Assembly (NCBI GenBank): GCA_017591395.1
Contig: WEDG01001521.1
Coordinates: forward strand, 119,501-183,500
DNA length: 64,000 bases
From: Schistocephalus solidus
Taxonomy: Eukaryota; Platyhelminthes; Cestoda; Diphyllobothriidea; Diphyllobothriidae
Direction: 5' to 3'
The notes under the pieces: model-generated
The model's input: the letters and a program-made list of their open reading frames with translations, nothing else
Database searches by the model: none
Told to the model about the DNA's origin: nothing
In this document: piece after piece, positions 36,101-44,363 of the stretch
How the letters are laid out: each line of letters begins with the position of its first letter
Position numbering within the stretch: the first letter of the stretch is position 1
Made by a program: the position numbers and the translations under genes

Positions 36101-38609
36101 CCGGCTCGAACGGTGATCTGGTTGTGGTGGTGGGTGAGAGAGTGAGATCGACGTCTCAGTGCATTTTCCTCATTATAAACAATCTGACGCGCTTGAAACT
36201 ACCATGGTGGACTAAAAGCCGTGGCTTGGAGGGTTGCCAACTGAGGGGATAACTTTGACCGCGCGGTCTGCCCGGTGTGTGTTTTATGCGAAGTGGCTGA
36301 CTGGCGGACTGAGAGTCAGACTGCAAAGGCTCCTTAATGTGGCCTTTATGGCACTACCACTCAGTTGGAATCTGATCCGCCCCTCCCTTATTTCGTTGGG
36401 TTCATGTTTGGTGTTGAACCACAGTACGTGGGCCTGCGCCTTCTCCCGTCTCCGGTCTTTTTGACGCCAGTTCAGGTGGGGGAATGGAGCAGAGAACGAG
36501 GTAGATGCTGTGAAAGTCAACTCTTACTAAATGCCAGCGCAAGTCACCGTCCCTCCACCACCCCTGCAGTGGAGCATAGTCGAAATCGACGGTCGAACCA
36601 CCTATCCTGTCGCATATTGTGTTCATCTACGGCATTGAGTGGATTTGGTTTTCACGGTGTTGCGTCTGTACCCGGGCTCCGGATCACCGATCTCAGCAAT
36701 GCTGACGATGTCGCCCTGCGAGCCTCAGGCTTTGTGGTCCTAAAGCCTGTTGTGGTGTCACGGGTGAATTAAGTCGCTAAATATGTCCATAAACGCTGTT
36801 TCGGGCGCGCAACCCTGATTGGCAGAAGGCGGCCCTCGGACGAAGGCTGCTGCTGAATGAACCTATTTTCTCCGGAATTTGGCGGAAAGCTGCATGTATT
36901 GCGGACAGTTCCTGTTTAGGCGGCCAGTCAAGTCGAAGGGAGTAGGGGGGACACTACGTTCAGAATCGATTCTCCACCATAAAAAAGTTTATGCACAGGT
37001 CGCCACTTCGGTGCAGTACTTGTCCTCCTAGCTCGCGATAAACAAACTGCTGTTTGCCGGACTGGCAGATACCGTCGACGGTTTCAGAAGCCACAGGCGG
37101 CTAGTTTGGCGCCATATATCCCGTTTCTCTCTTGATGCGATCGTCTGCATGGTGCCTTCGCTGACTCCTACCTATGCTGTTGTCATTTGCACCGCGACGT
37201 TGTGGCGGCCTTGTTGACGATAACATCAATACGGCCACTGTTTACGGTGATGCCGTTGGCGAACTGGACGTCGAAGAGGGAAAATTACAGGGCGTATGAG
37301 AGGTGGCGAGGTCGTCTAAGCGGTCATCGTTCTGGTCGCTACTGTTGATTGGTCAAGGCTACTGCCGTCATCTCTCTCTCTCTCTCTTGTCCAATCACCA
37401 CTTCTACGTGATGGAAAGGTAGGATGCGAGATCGAGCTGAACCGGGAATCGTGGTATCCGAAGTTTTCCTAGGGTTACACTGCAACCAACCGCCCAACAT
37501 GTGGCAACGCGGTAGCTTGCGTTTAAAACCCCTTCCATCGGTACCGGTGGGGGTGTTTCATTTGACAACCTCACGGTGTCTCTACCTGTGCACCCCCGCC
37601 ATTGCAGGAGCTGAATGCGTGCTGTTCGCAGACTGCAGTCCTCGACCACCAGTTCTGAAGGAACTTTGCTCGAGTTAATTAGCGAGGCAACTTTGTTGGC
37701 TAAGAACCGCGCTTTTTAATGGTTTGCAGTCGTTACAGTGTTACTGTTAAGCTAGTAAAATCCTCCTCACTGTCGCTCTTGTAGTTTTCTCATATGGTGG
37801 ACGGACAACCGCTTCTGTCAGTTGTATTAGCCAATCAGCATTCGCGGAGCATACCCATCTGGTCGTTGTTACAAGGCGCAGATTGCAATAGTCCTTCCCA
37901 TAGTGCTGCCTTATGACAGCTCCCGCCAATGCCAGCTGCGAATTATTCAAGGCTGATTCGTATTGGATGGGAAGCAGTCTCGTGTGTAGCACGCGTAGGC
38001 TTGTGCGGGACTTTTGGTCAGTCACTGTACTAAACTATGATGAGTGGGGTGGGGGGGGACTTGGTCTGAACTGCCAACTCCACTTTTTAGTTCAGATCGC
38101 AAATACCTTCTATTTCCTTTTAATCTGGCCTTACTATCTTTTTTAGCCACACCGAAGTTGTCAAAGTTGCAGGATCCGGTGTCCGCACTGCGTCGTAAGA
38201 TCGCCATGCCACCATTGTCTGTCACCCTGAAGAAAGTACTGGCCTTAAAGTCCATCACCCTCCCGGCCAGCGGAGATGCATCTGTGCAGCCTCCAGCCTC
38301 GCTTAAACGCTCAGCGGACTGCGCTCTCGGTTCAGTCAACGGCGAATGCCAGGCACTAAATGGCAAGTCCGGGGACAATAAAGATGATGATGAGGAGGAG
38401 GGGAGGAGGACGAAGCAGACGCGCTGAATGTCCTTGAGGCTCCCCTGCCACCGCCCGAGAAGAAACGTTTGGTCGAACTCGCGACGACCAACTGCTGCTC
38501 AAATGAGGCGGCTAACGCCACCACCAACGGAAATAGAGTTCATGCTGCCGCCACCGCCTCCACAACCACTATCGATGCGGCCGTCGTGGACAAACTCAAT
38601 TCGAAGTAA
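11631..38609 (+). CDS. Metastasis-associated (MTA) homologue, NuRD subunit; ten exons, first exon not found
   Basis: This nuclear chromatin protein family scaffolds the NuRD complex: ELM2-SANT recruits and activates class I histone deacetylase, and the C-terminal R regions bind RBBP4/7. The exons are 11631-11698, 13469-13559, 15400-15561, 18326-18505, 21917-22183, 26937-27260, 29851-29967, 32770-33008, 34844-35180 and 38147-38609. All junctions are GT-AG and phases agree. The order BAH, ELM2, SANT, GATA finger matches vertebrate MTA1-3, and the roughly 750 codons compare with about 700 in vertebrates. Introns are 1.8-4.8 kb and full of transposons. A C2H2 finger follows the GATA finger. I found no upstream exon carrying the start codon and no clear equivalent of the vertebrate C-terminal WIDAPDD motif. 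The last exon needs a frame correction in a GAG repeat. Family identity is secure; exact ends are not. Confidence 0.93.
11966..12357 (+). repeat. Family R repeat copy
   Basis: This copy begins near CCCCCTAAACGGGCCGCATGG and ends near GGTGGACATCGTCGG. Shared landmarks include CCACCTGCGCCCGACC, CCGGGTTCAGGTGGGGGAGG, GCGGTAGCTGCAGCGCAAGG and GGAGCATACGGTGGACATCG. It has a head module (CTAAACGGGCC) also seen at about 13060 and, on the minus strand, at the 48-kb copy. It is non-coding. Confidence 0.75.
12520..12750 (+). mobile_element. LINE family 1 fragment (RT catalytic region)
   Basis: The reading [17 protein letters not shown], then [18 protein letters not shown], is reverse transcriptase motif C and the following helix of family 1 (usual form [13 protein letters not shown]). 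The intact YGDD is embedded in only about 75 codons, so this is a fragment lying in the first MTA intron. Confidence 0.75.
12752..13395 (+). repeat. Family R, two adjoining copies
   Basis: The first part (to about 13050) carries GGCTGCAATGGCTCC-like and TGGTGGTACGCCCAGGGG blocks. The second starts again at the CTAAACGGGCC head and runs to GGACATCGTCGAAATCGACG. Both share CTCCCATCTCCGGTCTT. The second ends about 75 bp before MTA exon B. Confidence 0.75.
13397..13424 (+). repeat. (GT)n microsatellite
   Basis: This short GT-rich tract with one TTT interruption lies just upstream of MTA exon B. Confidence 0.9.
13469..13559 (+). CDS. MTA exon B: BAH domain
   Basis: The 91-nt exon has acceptor TTTCCAG and donor GTGAGT, entering in phase 0 and leaving in phase 1. 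It contains [19 protein letters not shown], the hallmark YRRRDIS strand of MTA BAH domains. A (GT)n tract lies just upstream at about 13397-13424. Confidence 0.92.
14690..14900 (-). repeat. tRNA-derived SINE, second family, copy 1
   Basis: On the minus strand, AACTCAGTGGTAGAGC (A-box-like) and GGTTCGACTGC (B-box-like) are spaced as in a tRNA gene. The tRNA-like body lies at about 14725-14795. Flanks are shared with 17885-18100, including AATAATCAA and TTTCTTACCTC on the plus strand. The D-arm resembles tRNA-Cys/Ala, but the source tRNA is unresolved. It is not a functional tRNA because the stems do not close. Confidence 0.65.
15400..15561 (+). CDS. MTA exon C: BAH domain with acidic/Ser-Gly insert
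   Basis: The acceptor TCCATTCAG and donor GTGAGA give phases 1 to 1. It contains an acidic, Ser/Asn/Gly-rich insert ([16 protein letters not shown]), then [20 protein letters not shown], matching MTA1 [20 protein letters not shown]. The insert takes the place of the acidic loop in vertebrate MTA1. Confidence 0.93.
16134..16178 (+). ncRNA. Hammerhead-like motif (upstream unit of dimer)
   Basis: TGATGA, GGCTAATGAACC, GAAA, palindrome TGGCCA, TT and CTAGTC are present, but the core C and part of stem I are lost. It is probably inactive. Confidence 0.35.
16427..16471 (+). ncRNA. Hammerhead-like motif (downstream unit of dimer)
   Basis: Stem I is perfect (GACTGG with CCAGTC), and stem III TGGCCA and the ATT cleavage triplet are kept. 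The core is damaged: TTGAGGA for CTGANGA, and TAAG for GAAA. Confidence 0.4.
17885..18100 (-). repeat. tRNA-derived SINE, second family, copy 2
   Basis: On the minus strand, GAACTCAGTGGTAGAGT and GGTTCGAGTGC give A- and B-box-like elements over about 17930-17995. Its body and flanks match 14690-14900 in order (for example TTCGCACGGAAT and CTACCACTGAGTT on the plus strand). It lies about 225 bp upstream of MTA exon D. Confidence 0.65.
18326..18505 (+). CDS. MTA exon D: end of BAH and start of ELM2
   Basis: The acceptor is ATCTAG and the donor GTAAGT, phases 1 to 1, 180 nt. It reads [17 protein letters not shown], then [15 protein letters not shown], then [15 protein letters not shown]. The last part is the start of ELM2 (MTA1 IRVGNRYQADI). 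Confidence 0.94.
18600..19880. other. Intronic sequence without recognised features
   Basis: Apart from a short GTC-rich stretch near 19810-19830, I see no gene, RNA or family I can name. Open frames lack motifs. Confidence 0.35.
19880..20640 (+). repeat. Family R repeat, long copy
   Basis: This is one of the longest copies. It opens near ATCACGGTTTTCTAAAAGC, matching the head hairpin region of the 55.9-kb copy. It contains GACCAGTGGACTGGGAGTCAG, TGTCAGCCGATGCGCCCACT, ACAATCTGACGCGCTTGAAAC, CAGGCTGCAATGGCTCCTTC and GAGCATACGGTGGACATCG. It has no protein-coding signature. Confidence 0.8.
20665..20800 (-). mobile_element. LINE family 2, 3'-terminal fragment
   Basis: The plus strand resembles 60090-60210, the C-terminal finger end of the minus-strand family-2 LINE (for example CACCGCAGGTT.TCGTGGAGGCG, then GGCAGTGTGGGCAGTGGAG). 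It encodes part of a finger and the terminal region in antisense, and abuts an R copy of the opposite orientation. Confidence 0.6.
20800..21900. other. Intronic sequence without recognised features
   Basis: A moderately long open frame set around 20990-21250 (including [18 protein letters not shown]) shows no family I recognise. No splice-consistent extra MTA exon is apparent before exon E at 21917. Confidence 0.3.
21917..22183 (+). CDS. MTA exon E: ELM2 domain
   Basis: The acceptor is GGTTTCAG and the donor GTAAGC, 267 nt, phases 1 to 1. Key motifs are [23 protein letters not shown], then [19 protein letters not shown] and NYDLKKAM, matching MTA1 FLVVARSVGTFARALD and AAASRDITLFHAMD. ELM2 wraps around the histone deacetylase in known structures. 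Confidence 0.94.
22612..22868 (-). repeat. Family R repeat copy, minus strand
   Basis: On the plus strand this appears reversed: ACAATGTCCACCGCGTG, CAGGGTGGGTGCAAGGACGGTG, GACTTGCGCAGCATCTACCGC and a GTCAAGAAGACTGCAGGTG stretch. Landmarks match the reverse complement of the 13-kb and 56-kb copies. Confidence 0.75.
23310..26762 (-). mobile_element. LINE family 1, copy C (most complete), antisense in MTA intron
   Basis: This is the best-preserved family-1 copy, about 3.45 kb. From its 5' end (near 26762) it encodes an AP endonuclease (26230-25990: [13 protein letters not shown].., [10 protein letters not shown]; 25972-25694: [20 protein letters not shown], then [16 protein letters not shown]). 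A linker with [14 protein letters not shown] follows, then reverse transcriptase (24562-24380: [31 protein letters not shown]; 24437-24216: [18 protein letters not shown]). The C-terminal part near 23750-23369 has [18 protein letters not shown]. Frameshifts and the NG change in the endonuclease DWN motif make it inactive. It lies opposite to MTA transcription. Confidence 0.82.
26937..27260 (+). CDS. MTA exon F: SANT domain and first half of GATA finger
   Basis: The acceptor TTTGAAAG follows a strong pyrimidine tract; the donor is GTGAGT. It contains [40 protein letters not shown] and [14 protein letters not shown], nearly superposable on the MTA1 SANT domain and linker. It ends with the first zinc pair, CACC. 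The 5' end of an antisense LINE lies about 175 bp upstream. Confidence 0.96.
27270..29140. other. Intronic sequence, mostly unrecognised
   Basis: A short (GT)n-like tract lies near 28011-28050. A SINE-like trace (AAGGTCGAATCCCATTGG) near 28810 is too weak to call. The 28017-28550 open frame has no recognisable domain. Confidence 0.35.
29143..29525. mobile_element. MITE-like element with long terminal inverted repeats
   Basis: The left end (from GGGGGTACGAACCGATCAAT) and right end (to GGTTTGCACCACTCCCC) are inverted repeats of about 80-100 bp with mismatches, including ATCACTGGCGCAAGCCTGG facing CCAGACTTGCGTCAGTGAT. TA dinucleotides flank both ends (29141-29142, 29526-29527), as for Tc1/mariner-type insertions. 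It has no coding capacity. Part of its interior recurs inverted at 42470-42620. Confidence 0.65.
29851..29967 (+). CDS. MTA exon G: second half of GATA-type finger
   Basis: The acceptor is CCGATAG and the donor GTAATT (a weaker site), 117 nt, phases 1 to 1. It reads [20 protein letters not shown] then [15 protein letters not shown], matching MTA1 QWYSWGPPNMQCRLCASCW and [10 protein letters not shown]. The second zinc pair is in LCSGC. The intron cuts the finger between its two Cys pairs. Confidence 0.95.
30630..30830 (+). repeat. Family R repeat, short diverged copy
   Basis: TGTGGCACGAGTAGACGG, CCGGTCTTTTTGAGTCTGTCT, TTGACACGGAGCTCAGGTGAG and ACACGGTGGACATCG follow the R order with internal losses. 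Confidence 0.55.
30987..31570 (+). repeat. Long (CCT)n polypyrimidine tract
   Basis: About 580 bp of almost pure pyrimidine on the plus strand, mostly TCC units with TCCC interruptions, decays rightward to more mixed sequence. It lies in the MTA intron before exon H. Long Ser/Leu/Pro or Glu/Arg/Gly frames through it are repeat artefacts. Confidence 0.97.
31680..32760. other. Intronic sequence without recognised features
   Basis: No repeat family or coding signature stands out. A C-rich patch lies near 32560-32585, upstream of exon H. Confidence 0.35.
32770..33008 (+). CDS. MTA exon H: Ala/Pro linker and first part of C2H2 finger
   Basis: The acceptor is GCACTTTAG and the donor CAG|GTTCGT, 239 nt, phase 1 to 0. 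An Ala/Thr/Pro-rich linker precedes [19 protein letters not shown], then LITHLSQ. Two Cys (spacing x4) and the first His are encoded here; the second His comes from the next exon. A (CT)n tract follows in the intron at 33054-33115. Confidence 0.85.
33054..33115 (+). repeat. (CT)n microsatellite
   Basis: A near-pure CT tract lies about 45 bp after the donor of MTA exon H. Confidence 0.97.
33327..33370 (-). ncRNA. Hammerhead-like motif, minus strand (decayed)
   Basis: On the minus strand: GGCTGG, CTGACAA (one core change from CTGANGA), CGGCT-AATA-AGCCA, GAAA, CTGCCA, TT, CAGTC. Stem III is no longer palindromic. Confidence 0.4.
33643..33686 (+). ncRNA. Hammerhead-like motif
   Basis: Stem I GGCTGG pairs with CCAGTC through one G-U wobble. 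The core CTGATGA and GAAA are intact, and the cleavage triplet is ATT. Stem II is weakened by a one-base loss, and stem III (TGGCTA) keeps pairing only through a G-U. Confidence 0.45.
34844..35180 (+). CDS. MTA exon I: end of C2H2 finger and R1-like region
   Basis: The acceptor is GTTCACAG and the donor GTAGGT, phase 0 to 1. The exon opens with VHS, supplying the last His of the finger (C-x4-C-x12-H-x4-H). Further on, [20 protein letters not shown] then [10 protein letters not shown] resembles the MTA1 RRLCREILRPWHAAR region, which binds RBBP4. The rest is Ala/Pro-rich and probably disordered. Confidence 0.85.
35575..36070 (+). mobile_element. LINE family 1, copy F (RT fragment)
   Basis: Plus-strand blocks in shifting frames match the central reverse transcriptase: [55 protein letters not shown] (motif A region) and a closing [12 protein letters not shown] segment. 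The fragment runs straight into an R copy near 36065. It lies in the last MTA intron. Confidence 0.7.
36060..36610 (+). repeat. Family R repeat copy
   Basis: R landmarks in order: CAGCCAGTGCGTCCACTCTC, ACAATCTGACGCGCTTGAAAC, GTGGCTTGGAGGGTTGCCAAC, GCAAAGGCTCCTTAATGTGG, CCCGTCTCCGGTCTTTTTGA and GTCGAAATCGACGGTCGAAC. It is joined directly to the end of LINE copy F. Confidence 0.75.
36640..36810 (+). mobile_element. LINE family 1 fragment (RT motif C)
   Basis: The reading [18 protein letters not shown], then VVVSRVN, corresponds to the family's [15 protein letters not shown] and the following helix. The Tyr of YADD is Asn here, so the catalytic loop is damaged. Confidence 0.6.
36815..38140. other. 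Intronic sequence without recognised features
   Basis: A short CT run lies at 37373-37387, and the GTGTAGCACGCGTAGGC block near 37985 is R-like. Otherwise nothing is recognised before MTA exon J. Confidence 0.35.
38147..38609 (+). CDS. MTA exon J: C-terminal region with apparent frameshift
   Basis: The acceptor TCTTTTTTAG leads in phase 1 into [20 protein letters not shown], then basic/Ser segments with [12 protein letters not shown]. The starting frame ends at a TGA just after a DDDEEE run (about 38385-38400). A second frame starting at 38403 continues [20 protein letters not shown], then [11 protein letters not shown] and an Ala/Thr-rich tail to TAA at 38607-38609. The two are joined if two bases of the GAG/GGA repeat at 38392-38410 are extra (or one is missing). 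AAG|TAAAG at the end could also be a weak donor, so more exons are possible. Confidence 0.75.
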
Positions 38610-40970
38610 AGTGGTGCCTGGAGCCCCACTGCCCACACAACCTCCTCCGCCCCCTCCGCCAACGCGCTCACAGAAGCACTATATATATATATATATATAT
38701 GCTTACAGTCGTTCTTTTTCAGCCCCCCCCCTCAACCGCCTGCTAGCTCATCTACCCCTTTCCCTGCATACGTCACCTGCACACTCCTCTCTCCTTCCTT
38801 CTGGTACAAACACCGCCTTTCCTCCGGGGGCCGGCCTTGCCTCTGTGATCGTGTATGTGTATGTGTGGTTGTCACCCTGCTGGGCTCTGGATGGGCGTGT
38901 GTGTGTGTGTTGAATATAGCGGAATTCTGTACAATATCGCTCCTTCATTCCCCCCTTCCCCGCGTTTGGAGGTAGTTTGTTTTTCTTCCGTGCCTGTGTT
39001 CGCGCGCGAGTTTCGCACCTGGGTGCCGACCTTCTGTGTGCGTGCACGTGTTTGTGTGTTTTTTACCAATCCCATTTTGTTGTGTCCCTTGTGTGTGTCC
39101 CTGTGCCTCCAGTCGTTTTTTTTCCCCTGCTGTCTCGGCTGCACTCGCATAGGCACACTCAGACGACACCTAAGGATGGTATTGATACTGAAAATGACAA
39201 CGAATACATTGATTATGATGTTAATGACGATGACTGTATGATGCCGGCGAGATGCTGTATTTTTACGAGTAATTTTGCTTAAAGTTCTCAATTGTAGTTG
39301 TATATTGCATTGTTGTTCCTCCTGCTCCTCACCCCCTGTGATGTCCCTGGGACCCGGGGGTGTGGCGCCATGCTTTCTGAGGGTTGAGTGGACTACGACC
39401 TATTTGATTCGCCAGATGTCGCTATTTAATCAGTCCTGTTGTTAGCGAGTTCACTGTTCACGGATCTGGTCTTATCGCAAGATGAACTGCGGCTGGTCCG
39501 TTGTAAGACTTGACTACTACCGGAAGCTACCGCTTCTGTTTAATTATACGTTGCCAGCTAGGCAAGGAAGGCCTTACGTCTGAGCCCCTCCAGTCTCAGT
39601 TGACCATGGAACCTGACGCTCTATCCACCTGAACTGCGGAACTTCCCTGTTTTCTGCGATCGGACATGTTCGCGTTTGGCTATCTGGCCTGCAATCAGTG
39701 CGTACTTGGATGACGCTGGCCATTAAGCGAGACCTGGCCTTTCTCAGACTCTGCGTTGCGTGCGCTCAATGTCATCTCTGATTGGTCCGATTCGGAAAAG
39801 GCACGGGTCATTGAAGAGGGACGAGGGATAGAGTGAGGTGGGGTCCAGCGTTTGTTCTCTCACAAACAAATGAGCTTTGAAACTGGCTAACTGAAGAGAT
39901 AACTCGATCACACTCATTCATTAAATTGATCCTCATTATGACCTCAACTGCATCCTCACTTATACGAGGCCTGAAAATCTTTCGAAGGTTGGCTTCTGTG
40001 GAGTGAGACATCGGCGCGCAGTCTGTACGCATAGAATTGGATCCGGCCTGCCCACCTATCGTCCTGACTGTCCCTCCACCAGAGCATGGTGGAGCTTTGA
40101 AGAGTGAGTACGGTGGATGCGGTGAAAGTCTGCTTCCCTATAAGCTTATTCAAATGCAAGCTACCATTGCACGCCTCCTCTCTTACAATGATTCCACCAA
40201 GTGGGACGTTATTCAATGCTAGACGTGGAGGCCGACAAATTCTTCTGTTGTGCATCAAGGGGGCAATCTGAGACTGAATCGTACTGGATTAGTGTTTCTT
40301 AACGTGGGTGCAAGATCTCCTAACAAACGCCCTTCGGTGCCTGAAAGAGGCGTTTGACGAGGTCACATTTTAGCTCCGGTAAAAATGTATCCGCGGGATC
40401 TTTCGTGCGATAAGTCGACCTGTGTCCAGTTGTGAGCGGTTACATCTTAGCCACACCTGGCAGTATTTTTTCATATGTAAAACACCACTAAGTGCATTAT
40501 GCAAGCTCACCGAAAGCGTGTTTTCTTCAAGACGTCTTCCGGCAGAGCCTTATCGAGCACAGATCGGGCGTGACCATAGAGAACTGTGCTGGATTCACTC
40601 GGATCGCAGAAATTCACCCCCGTAAGCATCTTCAAGCCGTCCTTTCTATAGCCCGGCGCTTATGGAACGGTTGCCAAACTCATGCATGACACGTGTAGAC
40701 GGGCGGTTTAGGCGTGTCAGTCAGTGGGCGCAGAATTGCATCTTAGTTCTTACCACATCTACCGATGTGCTGGGACTTGTGAGAGACTACTGTTGCATAA
40801 TTTCGTTTAATTGGGTAGTTTAGGAAGTGAGGTTGAGCGCCGCCCCGACGTCAACCGGAATTCGCACTTTAATGCAACGAACTAACTTGTTCCGGCTGCT
40901 GTACTTACACTGTCAAGTACTGCAACACGATTCCGTCTTCTTCGTGAAGATGAGCACTCCAGAAAAAGTT
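38610..40970. other. Downstream flank of MTA, unassigned
   Basis: A short (TA)n lies at about 38680-38700. GT-rich and CT-rich low complexity follows to 39120. R-like traces occur around 39880-40200 and 40680-40730. I found no convincing further MTA exon, and no polyadenylation site I could tie to the gene. Confidence 0.35.
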
Positions 40971-40973
40971 GGA

Positions 40974-41310
40974 TGTAGTATTAGTTGTATTAATAATATT
41001 AATAATAGTAGTAATGGCAGTAGTAGTAGTAGTAGTAGTAGTAATGACAGTAGAAGTAGTATTGACAGTAGTTGTATTAATAATAATAGTATTAGCAGTA
41101 GTAGTAGTAGTAATAATGCTGGCAATAACGATGAGCACTCTGAAAAAACTGCATGTCATGGTATTAGTAGTAGAAGAAGAAATGGCAGTAGTATTAGCAT
41201 TGAAAGTGGTGGTGGTAGTAGCATTAGTTTTAGCAGCGGTAGTAATATTAGCATTATTAGTAGTATTAGACGTAGTAGTAGTATTAATAGTATTCGTAGC
41301 GGTAGGCCTA
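40974..41310 (+). repeat. Imperfect (AGT)n / (TAG)n microsatellite
   Basis: About 340 bp of AGT/ATT/AAT-type triplets give Ser/Asn- or Val/Ile-rich frames. It includes a short internal repeat of GATGAGCACTC (about 40949 and 41131). It is low complexity, not a gene. Confidence 0.9.
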
Positions 41311-41329
41311 GCGTCTCCCATCGCACGCT

Positions 41330-43465
41330 GTCTGAGTACTCCCCAGGCAATCGATCGGAGGCTTCAGATGCAGAGTCCCTTCCGTTTCAGTCGAAACAAG
41401 GAGTAGCGCCCTTCAAGTGCCCCTGGAGCATATTACTCTGGAGTTTGGATTCGATCAGGTCATTGGAACACACTGACAGATAACTTTGGAATCACCTCTT
41501 AATACATTCTGTGGCGAGTACCTATACTGCTTTTTTGCCTGACTGACAGTCAACACGTAGAAAAAATCTGAGTTAGACTTGCACTCCTCGAATACACATA
41601 TCTCCATTCTCATAAGAGGAACTTTTCTCGGGAGTTCGCCCTACGAACCATGCAGTTTGCGATACAGCATGTTAGACGATCTCAGTCCCAAATTGCGTAA
41701 GAGAGGCCCTCACCCATTTGGCATGGCTGTACGAAGGCGAAACGCATGTTACATCTTGATTCTGATCTGGAACTATGACAGAGATTATAATAACGATGAC
41801 TACTCGAAATATAAGCTGAAAGAGCCAGCTGCCATTTCCAAATCTGTTAGACCAGGGTTACACCTTCTACACTCAACCTTGTAGGGACTCTCAGTTCTTT
41901 CAAAAGTCAGTAGATTTAGCTGGTTTATATCCAAACTTTCATTCCACACACAGCGGGTGAGATTTTGAAGTCCAGAAAGTAGATTTACTCATCCTCAGGA
42001 CGTAACATGAACTTGTGTTGCAGTACCTGAAAGCGTAAATACAGCGGTCGAAACAAATTAATCCGTCATTAGAAATCGTCGTATTAACATATAAATTCCG
42101 ATTGACATCGGGACATTACTCCAGTTTACTTCATACTCTACCAAATTAATCGAAAAGATACAACATTAATCGCTCACAAGACACCTGTGTGTGGCCAGCT
42201 CTCAGCGGGAATTATCTCCCCCATTGGACACCCCCTCCCAAGGGTGACAGTTTTTTCTTCTAAATATCACTGGGAGTTTTTTTCACTGTCTGCTCTTTTC
42301 TAACTATGTTCCACCCAGTTGCCTCATATCAATTGGCCTCGTCAAAATCCCGAGATACTATTTTTTGATACCACAACTCGCATGTACAAATAGGGAATTC
42401 AAAGGTTACTCATCTACACCTCCCTCAAATATACTGATACTGATGCTGAATACTGATACACCTACGAAACTGGTAGTGAGTTCAACTTCGCAGCCACGAA
42501 TATAATCACCCACGCAAGATGCAAAATAAGCCGATAATTGATTAAAGCCTGGGCCTCCGATGAGGATTCGGTCAATCGATTTATCGATCTGGTGCCACCC
42601 TATATCACCTTTATATCCCTCAAATATACTGATACTGAAACCACCACATACGACCCAGATAGCCACAATAAATCCTAAAGGGGCACTATCTCATCTTACA
42701 GACATATCTATCAGTGTTTCACTAGGCTACCATCTCTAGTTTCTGAAGTATGATTTGAATCATGTCTATGCTTGGTCGTAGGAAAACGGTCCGCTCTGTG
42801 CGACCCTCTCCTATTCCTGGATCCTTCAAAATTCTTCCCAATTAGGTTCATATTTCCGGTATATTGGAGCTGCTCTTTCCTCAAATCACTCACTATCCCT
42901 TCATATTGAAACACTTTTTACTAACCTTATTTGGTACCTTCATTGGGTATGCCACTATCGCACACCTTTACTCCTAATCTGGAGATTTCTATTTTCTCTT
43001 TCATTCATTAGTGTTCTGTTCTCTTTCCTGTTATACCTTAATATATATGTTCATGTTAAAACGCAGCCTTCGCCTGCTCTCTCCTGATGCTGATTAGTTC
43101 GTGTCTTTTTAGTTTATATACTAATACGATGAAATTTCATAAGGGTTAAGCAAGCTTCTGATCGCATTCGGGTGAGGTTGCACAACCACTTTACTTGCTG
43201 CGAAGTCACTGCAGGCGCCCCATCAAACACTAACCTCACACTCACCACCGCCCCCTATCAACAGCAATGGGGACTCGATCCCAAACTGTCCTCCTTGCGA
43301 TCGAAAATTCACCTCACGTAATACGGACACTTAAAACACATCCTGCATACCCGAACGCTCACCCATCTCCAACACTAACAATTCCCCATCCATCAGCGTG
43401 ACCACCGCTCATATCCGCACTCGCACCCACATCAGAGATGAACACGCTCAACATCACACACGGGA
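41330..43465. other. AT-richer unassigned stretch
   Basis: No coding signature is clear. A direct repeat of CCCTCAAATATACTGATACTG occurs at about 42422 and 42607, flanking the MITE-related segment at 42470-42620. Confidence 0.35.
42470..42620. repeat. MITE-related segment, inverted relative to 29.2 kb
   Basis: GAGTTCAACTTCGCAGCC, a CACCCACGCAAGATG-like block, CAATCGATTTATCGAT and TGGTGCCACC match the reverse complement of 29205-29310 in order. The outer inverted repeats are not evident, so this is a partial copy. Confidence 0.55.
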
Positions 43466-43469
43466 AGCA

Positions 43470-44205
43470 CCTTTCACCGTGGCTTGGAAGGTTGCAACTT
43501 ATGATTGGACTTAGACCTCGCAATCAGTCCAGTGCGTGTGCGTAGTCAGGCTGCAATGGTTCCTTCTTAACGTTACCTCTGGCATTCTCAAACATGTGAG
43601 CCGCTCAGTCCCCTGTTGTGAAATTCTGGTGCTCGTGTTTGGGAGGCCAGGTAGCGCAAGTAGTACGCGTAGAGGAGGTCATCAGCAGCTGTGCCCAAGG
43701 CAATGCACCAGACAACTGACTGGCTCGGACGGTGACTGGAGCCTGGGACTGGGAATAGAAAGTGTGTTGGACGTTTCAGCGCATTTTCCTCAGTACAAGC
43801 AAGCTGAAGCGCTTGAAGCTATCACGGCGCGCTAACTCAGACTGCGCGGTCAGCGCGATGTGGTTTTGCCTGGAGTGGCCAATGGGCAGACTGAGAATCC
43901 GCCTGCAATGGCTCCTCAATAATATGACCTCAATGGCATTCTCTCTCCATGATATCCAAGCCAGGCGTTGCGACACGCTCGTGGCGGCTACGGTCGCGCC
44001 GGCCATCTGCGCCTTCTTCCGTCTCCGGTCTTCTTGACTTGGTCATGACACCGGGCTCAGGCGGGGAAGGAGGAGAGAGTGTGACAGATGCAGCGAAAGT
44101 CTCTTGCCACTATAATCTAATTCACATGCAAAGCACCGTCCCTCTACCCTCCCTGGTGTTGTGCATATGATGGACCTCGATTAAATCGATGGTCGAACTG
44201 TTGGC
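43470..44205 (+). repeat. Family R repeat, long copy
   Basis: Landmarks from GTGGCTTGGAAGGTTGCAAC through TCTGGCATTCTCAAACATGT, GTAGTACGCGTAGAGGAGG, CTCCGGTCTTCTTGACTTGG and ACACCGGGCTCAGGCGGGGA to ATCGATGGTCGAACTG. Internal order matches the 56-kb copy. Confidence 0.8.
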
Positions 44206-44363
44206 TGGTGGTTTGAGATGTGGTGGTTGTGGTGACGGCACTGTTTGCTCCAAAATCTTCAGGGCCATTGGCTGGACCATCCATGACAGTGGACTGACGT
44301 AACCTAACCAATAAATGCATCTGGGGGTATCCTTAGGCTTCGCTCCGCCCCGAAAACCCAGGT

